This document shows, one piece after another, positions 56,331 to 64,000 of a stretch of 64,000 nucleotides of DNA. The first letter of the stretch is position 1; each line of letters starts with the position of its first letter. Below the pieces are notes generated by a model. The model saw nothing but the letters and a program-made list of their open reading frames with translations, had not been told where the DNA came from and did not search any database. The translations under genes and the position numbers were made by a program. Source of the stretch: Henriciella sp. (GTDB taxonomy: Bacteria > Pseudomonadota > Alphaproteobacteria > Caulobacterales > Hyphomonadaceae); the NCBI RefSeq assembly GCF_029936995.1, contig NZ_JAPYRE010000001.1, positions 1 to 64,000 of the forward strand, in the 5' to 3' direction.

Positions 56331-56828
56331 AATTCATCCTGCTCCTACCTGTCCAAATCAGAGACCGCCAGAAACTCCAGTTCAGAACGATCCAGTTTTC
56401 AGGGAGCAGAGCACAACTTTGTCTCGGTGAAGACGGCAAGCTCGCCTTACGTATAAGCACCAATTCAGCTGAATGGCGAAGTGCGCTTGCCATCGATCGG
56501 GATAGCCATTGCATACAGTCCGTCGGCACAAACCGCAATCGTGACGATTACCGGTGTTCAAGCTGTTACAATATAGATGCCACTATTTGGCGGATTCGTT
56601 TTGATTCCCAGCTTCATCCCGATTTTCGCAAAGCTATCATAGCGGCCTGCTGGTCGATGACGCCGGGGTAATGCCAAACCTGATCGGCCTTGCTGTCGGG
56701 ACCAGGATTGCGAACGAGGGAAGCTCCTGACCTGCAGCCCTGACGTGTCACCCCTGCCGAACTAACATGGCGGTCGATCAAAGCGGGTTCCATATTCTGA
56801 ATCGGACAAGAGAGGTGCGAACTTACAG
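56331..56828. other. 498-bp decayed region
   Basis: No gene can be supported between the left end of the IS3 remnant and the next glycosyltransferase. Short open frames on both strands show no known domain. It probably holds remains of sequence displaced when the insertion sequence and its neighbours degraded. Confidence 0.6.
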
Positions 56829-58064
56829 CTATGTGTTCCTCGGCTGATCAGCGGCCAGACGCTCGCGAACGAGAGCCCCATAGGCATCCAGGCTGAGGGC
56901 GCGGTTGAAACGCGTTCTGCTGTCGGCACCTACGGCTCGCGCTTTTTCCGGGTCGTTTTGGAGGTTTCGCAGCCGCCTTGCCGCTTCGGCGATGTCCGGC
57001 GCGGCCCAGTCTTGTCCTTCATAAATTCCATCATCGTCGCAAATCGGGACAAGTTGAGCAGGTATCGCACCAAAATAATCCTCGCCAAGAAAATCCATAT
57101 TGCCGGACCAAGCCGTCGCAATGACAGGCTTGGCCATGGACATCGCCTCCGCGATCATCAGGCCAAAGCCTTCGGCCCGATGCAGGGAAAGGAAGACATC
57201 GCAGTCCCGGATCAGCGTCTCGACCTGGGTCTTGTCCCAGACCGCATCAACAAGTTTGATGCGTTGATCGCTACCGGCGGCCGCCTGAAGCTTTGCCAAT
57301 GACGCGGGGTATTTGTCTCCGTGCTGGGTCTTCACGATCAGGGATACGTCTTCGTTGCAGGGGAAGGCGAACTTGAAGGCTTTGATTGCCCCCAGCGGGT
57401 TCTTGCGAGCGAGAGATGAGCGCATGTCGAACATGCAGACACAGCAGAATTTTTTCTCTGGTATGAAGGCCGATAATTGGTCGGATGCACTGGTTTGAAC
57501 GGTTGGGACAGGGTGGGGTACTGTCTTCACAGGGCAATAAGCGCCCTGAAGAGCGGTAGCGACGAATGTGCTGGGCACCCAGACCTCGTGGCAGAGACGA
57601 CTACGTGAAATCCATTGTGGCGGGGCCTTCGGTAACTCCCAGGCCCAGTAACCGATCACCTTGACCTGCGAGTGCTGCGAAATGCCCAGCCGTTTAAGGG
57701 CGTAAGTCAGCTCCGGGGGATTGACGTGGATGATGCATGTGCCCCCCTCTGTTATCGGAGGGCTGACATCAGTCAGGAGGTGTTCGTGGCGGAGCTCGCC
57801 AATGTCTAGACGATGAACTTCGTAATCGAGGGCTTCCAGTGCCGTGGCGCAGAGTTTTGCTGATGCCGCGATGCCGCTCGATTGTGTGAAAAAGCCTGCC
57901 ACATACAGCGGACCGGGCGCGAAACTGTCCGATCGCTTCATGTGGGAGGAGACAATGCGGTCGATACTGACCCAGCTATACTTGCCCACTTTACGCCTGA
58001 TCGGTGTCGGAACAGGCAGTGTCTGCCAAATATTTCGAAGCAATATGAGCGCACGATGAATCAT
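56829..58064 (-). CDS. glycosyltransferase (GT4-like)
   Basis: This 411-residue GT-B glycosyltransferase has an N-terminal acceptor domain with GFFTQSSGIAASAKLC (about 57-72, a glycine-rich loop) and a C-terminal donor domain with VCMFDMRSSLARKNPLGAIKAF, LFLSLHRAEGFGLMIAEAMSMAKPVIATAWSGNMDF (the E-x7-E donor motif). The sugar and acceptor are unknown. It is on the opposite strand to the first half of the cluster and is followed by a family-2 glycosyltransferase gene upstream. Confidence 0.82.
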   Translation of the reverse strand: MIHRALILLRNIWQTLPVPTPIRRKVGKYSWVSIDRIVSSHMKRSDSFAPGPLYVAGFFTQSSGIAASAKLCATALEALDYEVHRLDIGELRHEHLLTDVSPPITEGGTCIIHVNPPELTYALKRLGISQHSQVKVIGYWAWELPKAPPQWISRSRLCHEVWVPSTFVATALQGAYCPVKTVPHPVPTVQTSASDQLSAFIPEKKFCCVCMFDMRSSLARKNPLGAIKAFKFAFPCNEDVSLIVKTQHGDKYPASLAKLQAAAGSDQRIKLVDAVWDKTQVETLIRDCDVFLSLHRAEGFGLMIAEAMSMAKPVIATAWSGNMDFLGEDYFGAIPAQLVPICDDDGIYEGQDWAAPDIAEAARRLRNLQNDPEKARAVGADSRTRFNRALSLDAYGALVRERLAADQPRNT

Positions 58065-58185
58065 TTCTGTGAGCTGTTCGCAATTACTTTAATGAATAAA
58101 TATTAGCCTATACGCGCTAACGAGTATGGGACAAGCCTCAGATCCTCTATAATGCAGTGTCAGATCGGCCCGCTTCCCATCTTAG

Positions 58186-59172
58186 CTAGCGAACATGGGG
58201 ACGACGGGCGGCCATACGAAAGGGATTCCAAGACATTTTTCTGGTTAGCGCTAAAAGGGATATCTTTCGGTCCTGCGTTTTATAATCTGGACAGTTTCTA
58301 AGCCTCCATGCCTGCGTGAGACCGTCAATAAGCCCTTTTTGCAGACCATTTTGTCGAGATCCACGGCAATTTCGAAGATAAATGTAACTTAGAAGAGCAA
58401 GATGTCCGGGCAACGTTACAATTAGAAGAGGAAGCGGAGTATTTTTAATATACAGCCAAGTTCGGTTGCGGTTTCCATAATAGGTTGTGAAATAGGAGTG
58501 ACGCCCGGAAATACCACTGCCTTCATGATGTACGATGGCATCAGACAGAAACAAACAGTCATAACCAAGCAATTGTAGCCGGTAGCCCAAGTCTACGTCT
58601 TCGCAATAGCAGAAAAAGCGTTCGTCGAAACCGCCGACCTCCAGAAACAGATCTTTTCGATAGACGGCACTGGCACCACAGGCACTGAAACAAAATCCGG
58701 TGTCTGGCAAATCCGCAGCAGGGTGTCCAAAGCCGCCTCGCCAAGGGATTCCAAAGATGTTGTAGGCGTCACCCGTGCCGTCGAGCTTACTTTGATCACT
58801 GAGACTAATTTGAGCACAGGTGAATGTGGATATCTCTGGATTTGCCTTGATAGCTGCATCGATCCTTTCAAGCCAAGTTGAGGTCGCTGTACAGTCGGGA
58901 TTGAGAAGAACCAGCCATTCGCCCGCGGCTTTTTGCGCAGCGAGGTTGTTACCTTTAGCAAAGCCGTGATTGGTTGGCTCCTTGATGAGTTTTACCTGAG
59001 ATAGTCTGTCGAAGTCAGCAGCGTCGGCTGAGTAGTCCTCGCTCGCATTATCAAGCACAAGGACCTCAAAATTCTTGAAGGATTGTGAGACAAGCGAGTC
59101 GAGCGCTTTTTGTAGGAAAATCCCTCCATTGTAATTAATGATTATCACGCTGAATAAGGGCCGTTCGTTCAT
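58186..59172 (-). CDS. glycosyltransferase family 2 protein
   Basis: This 328-residue GT-A glycosyltransferase has the family-2 N-terminus (PLFSVIIINYNGGIFLQKALDSL, about 5-27), the metal-binding region around LLNPDCTATSTWLERIDAAI, and the acceptor block GGFDERFFCYCEDVDLGYRLQLLG, in which ED is the catalytic-base region. It resembles the rhamnosyl or GlcNAc-type transferases of surface glycans. ATG 59172 gives the typical N-terminus; an upstream GTG at 59238 has no SD. It is 121 bp from the next glycosyltransferase gene. Confidence 0.83.
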   Translation of the reverse strand: MNERPLFSVIIINYNGGIFLQKALDSLVSQSFKNFEVLVLDNASEDYSADAADFDRLSQVKLIKEPTNHGFAKGNNLAAQKAAGEWLVLLNPDCTATSTWLERIDAAIKANPEISTFTCAQISLSDQSKLDGTGDAYNIFGIPWRGGFGHPAADLPDTGFCFSACGASAVYRKDLFLEVGGFDERFFCYCEDVDLGYRLQLLGYDCLFLSDAIVHHEGSGISGRHSYFTTYYGNRNRTWLYIKNTPLPLLIVTLPGHLALLSYIYLRNCRGSRQNGLQKGLIDGLTQAWRLRNCPDYKTQDRKISLLALTRKMSWNPFRMAARRPHVR

Positions 59173-59373
59173 GCTATTCTTTATCAACTCGCAAACTTTA
59201 AGGGTCGTATCCGGAAGGTGCGCGGCGTATGTAAGCACGTCAAATTTTCTTACTCTTTAACTGTCGCCAGGACAAATTCTCTTACAGCTATGCCAATACG
59301 CAACATGATGCATCCGGGATAACCGCACCTCTCGCGCCCAAACCAGTGGCGTAACTGAAAATGGGATGAAGCC

Positions 59374-59922
59374 ATGCGCGTAGCGATGATCGGGACAGGC
59401 TATGTTGGCCTGGTAAGCGGGGCATGTTTTGCCGATTTCGGCCATGTCGTGACCTGCGTCGACAAGGACGCTTCCAAGATCGACCGGCTCAAGAAGGGCG
59501 AGATTCCGATCTTCGAGCCCGGCCTGGATGAGCTCGTCGCCCAGAACGTCAAGGCGGGCCGGCTCAATTTCACGACCGAGGCCAAGGACGCTATCGCCGA
59601 CGCCGACGCGGTCTTCATCGCCGTCGGCACACCGTCCCGGCGCGGCGACGGCCATGCCGACCTATCCTATGTCTATGGTGCGGCCGAGGAAGTTGCCGAA
59701 CTGATGGACGGGTTCACTGTCGTGGTGACAAAATCCACCGTGCCTGTCGGTACCGGCGACGAGGTCGAGGCGATTATCCGCAAGACCAAGCCGGATGCGG
59801 ACTTCGCCGTGGTCTCAAATCCTGAATTCCTGCGTGAGGGCGGTGCGTGTTTATCTTACACAATGATTGATGATTTATTTAGGTCTTGCACGCGGCGATT
59901 CCGCATTCCCTTTTCTGGGTGA
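59374..59922 (+). pseudogene. truncated UDP-glucose 6-dehydrogenase
   Basis: The first about 157 residues are a clear UDP-glucose 6-dehydrogenase: MRVAMIGTGYVGLVSGACFADFGH (NAD-binding), AVFIAVGTPSRRGDGHADLSYV, and NPEFLREG near the active-site region. After GGA (59844) homology stops and the frame runs into unrelated codons before a stop at 59922, so the catalytic Cys and the C-terminal domain are missing. It would have produced UDP-glucuronate for the glycan cluster, now lost here unless a second copy exists. The breakpoint marks the edge of the mobile segment. Confidence 0.86.
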
Positions 59923-60574
59923 GTATGGCCATATTGAGGACATGGAGACCCATATCCTGAATCCGGTGCAGCGCCCGATTTATGAGTGTGGGGCAAGGCT
60001 ATTGGCGACTATCCTCTTTCCGGGGTTGGACGAGGACCAGGAGCGCGAGAAAGCTTTCTCGGTTCTATGTGCGCATGCGCTCAAGCTAAGCGTGCTGACG
60101 GGCATAAGGTATTCGTCGTGCGAGTCGCCGCGCGAAGAGCATTTGGAGCTCGCCTCGAAGTCACAACACCATATCAAGCGTTTGGGGGCGCGCTTGGATC
60201 AACGCCTCCACGCCGCTGATGTCGCCAGTGTCGCCCTATTGCACCATCTCGATGTTGAAGGGCTGCCAGATGGCACACCCTCATCTCTGAAAGATTGCGT
60301 GGGGCGAGTGTACTGGATCGCAGACGAAGATAATTTCAGATCTCGTTTCTGGGCACCTGCTCGCCCGGTCTTGCACCTGTTGATCGCCTTGAAACTGGTC
60401 AGCTTGCACTATGCGCGCGCTCGTATGCTCTGGCCGCACACCATCTATTTCGATGAATTGTTCCTCCGCCTTGTGGTTGCCTATGCCGAGCCGGCCGAGC
60501 AGCTCGTCCCAGTGCTCTGGCAAGGTCAGGCGAAATACGAGCCCTGGCAGTTTCGGATAACGCCGACAAACTGA
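59870..60574 (+). CDS. protein of unknown function
   Basis: This 234-residue protein is not recognised. It is mostly alpha-helical in appearance, with His-rich stretches (QHHIKRLGARLDQRLHAADVASVALLHHLD, VLHLLIALKLVSLHYARARML) and no signal peptide or transmembrane segment. The ATG at 59870 is the first plausible start after the breakpoint, and a later Met is possible. It is followed 77 bp later by the ParB-domain methyltransferase and may belong to the same mobile unit. Confidence 0.55.
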   Translation: MIYLGLARGDSAFPFLGEYGHIEDMETHILNPVQRPIYECGARLLATILFPGLDEDQEREKAFSVLCAHALKLSVLTGIRYSSCESPREEHLELASKSQHHIKRLGARLDQRLHAADVASVALLHHLDVEGLPDGTPSSLKDCVGRVYWIADEDNFRSRFWAPARPVLHLLIALKLVSLHYARARMLWPHTIYFDELFLRLVVAYAEPAEQLVPVLWQGQAKYEPWQFRITPTN

Positions 60575-60651
60575 CCCTCCTTTTAGAATAGCGCGTCGTT
60601 CAGCCTCGCTCGCGCGATCAATGGGATCGCGCACGAGAGGAGAGCGTCGGT

Positions 60652-61977
60652 ATGCCCAAGAGAAAGAAGCTGCCTGATCTTAACCGAGAGGAGGTCAAGG
60701 TTGAGGATCTCAAGCCATACTCTGCGAATGCGCGGATCCATCCAAAGCAGCAGATTCAGAAACTGGTCCGCTCGATCAGAGAATTCGGATTCCTGAACCC
60801 GCTCCTGATTGATGAGAACAGTGAGATCATCGCGGGCCATGGCCGGCTGATTGCAGCCAAGGAAACCGGCCTCGAAGAGCTTCCGGTCATCCGTATCCGC
60901 GGGCTCTCCGAAACTCAGAAGCGGGCGCTCCGCCTCGCCGACAACCAGATTGCCCTGGAATCCTCCTGGGACATGGAGCTGGTTCGCGAGGAATTATACG
61001 CCATCTCTCTGGACCCGGCCTGCAACCTTGAACTCACCGGCTTCGATGCGGCGCGGATCGATGTGCTGTTGGACGACAGCGGCGGAGATCCAGACGATGA
61101 GGTCGTACCTGCGGTTCCAACCGATCCGGTCTCGCAGACCGGTGATATCTGGATCGCAGGACCGCATCGGATTGGTTGCGGCAACGTCAGGACTCCAGGG
61201 TTTCTGAAGGCGGTTGCGAAAGGCAGGGCTGTCGATGCGGCCTTTCTGGATCCGCCATATAATGTCCGGGTCGATGGTCACGTTTGTGGGAAGGGCAAAA
61301 CGCGGCATCGGGAATTCTACGAAGCGTCAGGCGAAATGTCGTCGAGAGAGTTCACCCAGTTTCTGAAAGACACCCTTGGGTCCTGTGCCGAGGTTTGCAA
61401 ATCGGGCGCCGTGCATTTTGTCTGCATAGATCACGGCCATCTGAGTGAACTCTTGGCGGCTGGAAACGATGTTTACGGGGCTCGCCTGAATCTCTGTGTC
61501 TGGAACAAGTCGAATGCCGGTATGGGGAGCCTGTACCGGTCCAAGCATGAGCTCGTCCTGGTCTACCGAGTGGGGAAGGGGCCGCACCGGAACAATGTCG
61601 AGCTCGGCAAGCACGGCCGCAACCGCACAAACGTCTGGGATTATCCCTCGGTCAACACCTTCGTCGGAAGCCGCCGGCAGGATCTCGACCTGCATCCTAC
61701 CGTAAAGCCGGTCGGTCTCGTGGCTGATGCAATCTTGGATGTCACGAAACGCGGCGAGACGGTGTTGGACGCATTCCTTGGCTCCGGCACCACGTTGATC
61801 GCTGCTGAGCGGACTGGGCGTACCTTTGTTGGGCTAGATATCGATCCAGCCTATGTGGATACAGCGCTGGGGCGATGGCGCGACATGACCGGTGTTGAGC
61901 CCATGCGCGAGCACGACGGAGCCACATTCCGGGATGCGAAGGCTATGCAGCAAAACTCAGAGGAGGCGGTGCGATGA
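60652..61977 (+). CDS. ParB-domain DNA methyltransferase
   Basis: This 441-residue protein combines an N-terminal ParB/Srx-type nuclease-like domain (about 15-110, with IHPKQQIQKLVRSIREFGFLNPLLID, AGHGRLIAAKE) and a C-terminal N4/N6 DNA methyltransferase. The catalytic DPPYNV (about 200) comes before the SAM-binding FLGSGTT (about 378), giving the beta-class order. Such fusions are common in prophages and other mobile elements. It probably methylates adenine or cytosine within a short target. It overlaps the DUF5681 gene by four bases (ATGA). Confidence 0.88.
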   Translation: MPKRKKLPDLNREEVKVEDLKPYSANARIHPKQQIQKLVRSIREFGFLNPLLIDENSEIIAGHGRLIAAKETGLEELPVIRIRGLSETQKRALRLADNQIALESSWDMELVREELYAISLDPACNLELTGFDAARIDVLLDDSGGDPDDEVVPAVPTDPVSQTGDIWIAGPHRIGCGNVRTPGFLKAVAKGRAVDAAFLDPPYNVRVDGHVCGKGKTRHREFYEASGEMSSREFTQFLKDTLGSCAEVCKSGAVHFVCIDHGHLSELLAAGNDVYGARLNLCVWNKSNAGMGSLYRSKHELVLVYRVGKGPHRNNVELGKHGRNRTNVWDYPSVNTFVGSRRQDLDLHPTVKPVGLVADAILDVTKRGETVLDAFLGSGTTLIAAERTGRTFVGLDIDPAYVDTALGRWRDMTGVEPMREHDGATFRDAKAMQQNSEEAVR

Positions 61978-62404
61978 CAAAACGCAGGAAGTCTTCGAAA
62001 GCGCCGGCCGGAGACGTTGGGTACGGTCGGCCTCCGAAAAACTCTCAATTCAAGGAGGGGCAGAGTGGTAATCCGAAGGGGCGCCCGAGAAACAAGAAAG
62101 AGACCCACCTGACAGCAATGGTCGAGAGTGCGTTCATGGCGCCCATCCCGGCTCAGGTTGGCGGGAAGCAGGTCACCATGCCCGCTATCGAAGCTATGAT
62201 CATGAGATTGCGCAACGACGCCTTGGGAGGGGATCTTCGTTCTATAGCGGCGGCCATCAAACTTTTCGAAGCCGAGGCCTGGATGGGCCGGAGAAGGGCT
62301 CATCCGCTCAACGCGAGTGGGAAGAGCAACAGCTCGATGAAGATATGGAGCGCAAGATTGCAAGAGCCCTGGGGGAGATAAAACAAGGAAAAACAGACGC
62401 TTGA
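61974..62404 (+). pseudogene. DUF5681 protein with probable frameshift
   Basis: The N-terminal 100 residues match the phage-associated DUF5681 family (GYGRPPKNSQFKEGQSGNPKGRPRNKKETH, about 17-46). After the tryptophan of EAEAWM the frame gives a poorly conserved tail ending at 62381. A -1 shift near 62285 instead yields GPEKGSSAQREWEEQQLDED, followed by a charged helix ending at 62404 with typical coiled composition. This looks like a recent single-base error, or less likely programmed frameshifting. The gene overlaps the methyltransferase by four bases. Confidence 0.68.
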
Positions 62405-62473
62405 GAAACAAGAATGTTCAGCATTATTAGTTTCGAACTGATCTATGCCCCGGTTGAAATGCTTGGGCATAGA

Positions 62474-62956
62474 TCAACGCCGAACCACCTGTCCGTTTAG
62501 CTTGCGCTTGAACCGCTTGTTCCACGGGTCTGGCTGAAATGACGTCTCAACTGGGTCTTCAGAATCCTCAGCCCTGTCGCAAACGCGCATTCGGTGCGCT
62601 TTTCGTAACGCAGCCTTTTCTTTGACCGCTTCTCTCGAATTGCACGCCGAAAGCCAAAGCGAAACATTTGTCGGAACGTGGCCTGGAGAATTTCTCCCGG
62701 CACGAAAATACTCATGGGCGATGACGGTATCGCGGATCTCAAGCGGCACATGCCCGCGGCATTCATTACAAACGCACATCCCATTCTGAGTAAGCCATAA
62801 GGATTCGACGGATACAGGCTGTGCCGGGAGTCCCATCCTCCGGGTTTTGTAGCGCTGTCGCTTTTCATTACGCTGTAGCCTGCTCTGTTCGCTCGCGGGT
62901 ACGTCAATCCACTTCAGAGGCCGCCCCGAACTTGTTTTCAAGAAGTTCGAAGCCAT
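62474..62956 (-). CDS. HNH-type endonuclease protein
   Basis: This 160-residue protein resembles a phage-borne HNH endonuclease: QNGMCVCNECRGHV (Cys61, Cys63, Cys66 metal-binding region), AHEYFRAGRNSPGHVPTNVSLWLSACN (His81, Asn97 and Cys105) and a basic tail (RKAHRMRVCDR). The HNH pattern is partly degenerate. It overlaps the stop of the upstream gene by one base, so the two are coupled, and it is convergent with the DUF5681 gene. Confidence 0.62.
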   Translation of the reverse strand: MASNFLKTSSGRPLKWIDVPASEQSRLQRNEKRQRYKTRRMGLPAQPVSVESLWLTQNGMCVCNECRGHVPLEIRDTVIAHEYFRAGRNSPGHVPTNVSLWLSACNSREAVKEKAALRKAHRMRVCDRAEDSEDPVETSFQPDPWNKRFKRKLNGQVVRR

Positions 62957-63690
62957 CAGAATGCCTTCTGAGGCGGCGCTGGGCGCTCAGGTTGGCGTGC
63001 TAGTGACAGTGGCCTACCGGAGGAGGTCAGTAAGCTCGTTGTCTGCGCCAAATTTGGTGAGCCTCCATAGAGCGTCTGGGCGTGTGGCTCGATGCACCGA
63101 GCCCAAATCCGTATGGGAACCGCGCGTGTCAAGCGATCATACTCCGGCGATTTCCGGATGGTTGCCTGTAACTTGTCACTCAACCTGTCGAAGGTCAGTA
63201 GGTCGATATACGGTCCTTCCATCGAGAAGTATGTTATCGGGTTCTGTGGTGTGTGCGGTGCGCGTTTTCCTTTGACCAGCCTGGAGATAGATAGCAGGCT
63301 GATTTGCGACTTATAGCTGCGTGAAGATGGAGCGAGCGTGAGCATGCACGGCTTGCCGAGCAAGTCGCGTATATTGCAGCCGTCTTCTCCAAAGTCCTCT
63401 TCGCGAAACGGAATACCCCGCCAGCTTTCAAGGTGCTTTCGCAATGTCGCCTTTTCGTGCATCGACCATGTGTATTGTTGATGGAAGGTGAATGGCTCGC
63501 CTGCATGATCGCCTTCTTGGATAAGCGCGTCCGGCAGTTCCCATGAGAGCATGACCTTGTGCTGGTCCCGTGGCCCGCCCGGATGCTGGTAACGCTGTGT
63601 GCCGAGATCGATGAAACGGTAGCAGATCGCGACATGCGTGCCTGGCGGACAGGTTTCAAAGCCTACACTGTCGGGTTTTGGTAATTGCAT
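62956..63690 (-). CDS. phage-type DNA-metabolism protein
   Basis: This 244-residue protein resembles phage proteins of an SSB-like type seen in replication modules: the N-terminal GTHVAICYRFIDLGTQRYQHPGGPRDQHKVMLSWELPD, YTWSMHEKATLRKHLESWRG, LLGKPCMLTLAPSSRSYKSQISLLSIS, and a low-complexity tail. The exact function is unknown. It is the second gene of the opposite-strand operon with the HNH gene downstream and the edge gene upstream. Confidence 0.6.
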   Translation of the reverse strand: MQLPKPDSVGFETCPPGTHVAICYRFIDLGTQRYQHPGGPRDQHKVMLSWELPDALIQEGDHAGEPFTFHQQYTWSMHEKATLRKHLESWRGIPFREEDFGEDGCNIRDLLGKPCMLTLAPSSRSYKSQISLLSISRLVKGKRAPHTPQNPITYFSMEGPYIDLLTFDRLSDKLQATIRKSPEYDRLTRAVPIRIWARCIEPHAQTLYGGSPNLAQTTSLLTSSGRPLSLARQPERPAPPQKAF

Positions 63691-63699
63691 TTGCTCCTC

Positions 63700-64000
63700 C
63701 TAGGCCCAGGCTTCGATCTGTGAGCGGGCGGTCTCGAAGTCCCTCTCGCTCCAGTAGAAGGTGTCGATATTGGGAGGACACATTTCGGCGAGCCGAAGTT
63801 TGGCGCGGTCAGGATCACCGCCGCCTGCCGCCCATGCAGCCGTCAATGTGTTCTGCAGCCCTCGGGCACGTCGAGTCAGGTCTGACACGGCGTCTGAAAG
63901 CTGGTCGCGGTCGAGTTCATGGATCGTGTGTTTTTTGGCCGTAACATACAGGAGAGCAGCGCTCTCTTCATTTCGAGCCAAGGCATAGCCGGCTGCCTGG
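63700..64000 (-). CDS. partial gene at right edge, unknown
   Basis: A minus-strand frame stays open from the stop at 63700 to the right end of the window, so the gene start lies outside. The visible 100 residues are helical, with HELDRDQLSDAVSDLTRRARGLQNTL and WSERDFETARSQIEAW at the C-terminus. No known domain is recognised; it belongs to the phage-like operon with the downstream SSB-like and HNH genes. Confidence 0.55.
   Translation of the reverse strand, partial: QAAGYALARNEESAALLYVTAKKHTIHELDRDQLSDAVSDLTRRARGLQNTLTAAWAAGGGDPDRAKLRLAEMCPPNIDTFYWSERDFETARSQIEAWA

Overview
The window looks like the chromosome of a GC-rich marine alphaproteobacterium, probably of the Hyphomonadaceae type. 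This placement is an inference from gene content: a methylsuccinyl-CoA dehydrogenase of the ethylmalonyl-CoA pathway, a double-length dCTP deaminase, ectoine hydroxylase, SelO, an ApaG/MetZ/Dcd neighbourhood, a large TonB-dependent receptor and many DUF-type envelope proteins. No 16S gene or other phylogenetic marker is present to fix the genus.

Positions 1-6204 hold a TetR-controlled peroxiredoxin/SnoaL pair. Next to it is a compact cassette: an exported truncated hemoglobin, a DUF3034 outer-membrane-like protein, an exported cupredoxin-like protein, and a membrane HAMP/degenerate-GGDEF/EAL phosphodiesterase. The two halves diverge from one 87-bp region, which suggests an envelope redox- or ligand-sensing module feeding cyclic-di-GMP turnover.

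Positions 6236-39138 are mostly core housekeeping genes: tRNA-Tyr and tRNA-Gly, rlmB, katG, a CNNM/CBS protein, pcm, a TRIC channel, a beta-propeller protein, ectD, a Crp/Fnr regulator, tRNA-Gly, a radical SAM protein, an HTH/membrane-protein pair, an MFS exporter, a D-aminoacylase-type amidohydrolase, dcd, metZ, apaG, EamA, an amidase, a YihY protein, rnpB, an RraB-like protein, mcd, selO and a TonB receptor. Regulatory sequences are visible at several points: two FNR-type boxes between the propeller gene and ectD, a nested palindrome ahead of the HTH/membrane pair, and clear terminators after katG and the TonB receptor.

Positions 39247-59844 form a surface-polysaccharide region. It contains galE, sulfate activation (cysD, cysNC) with cysQ, a pyruvyl transferase, five glycosyltransferases, an ABC exporter pair (permease and ATPase), wecB, an SRPBCC-like protein and the start of a UDP-glucose dehydrogenase gene. 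Together these could make UDP-sugars and PAPS and assemble and export a pyruvylated, possibly sulfated, glycan. No sulfotransferase is visible in the window. A 1.7-kb decayed stretch with an IS3-family remnant interrupts the region.

At about 59845 the UDP-glucose dehydrogenase gene breaks off and a mobile, phage-like segment begins: an unknown protein, a ParB-domain DNA methyltransferase, a DUF5681 protein with an apparent frameshift, an HNH-type protein, and two proteins of an opposite-strand phage-type operon that runs off the right edge. No CRISPR array, integrase, replication origin or rRNA gene was seen.
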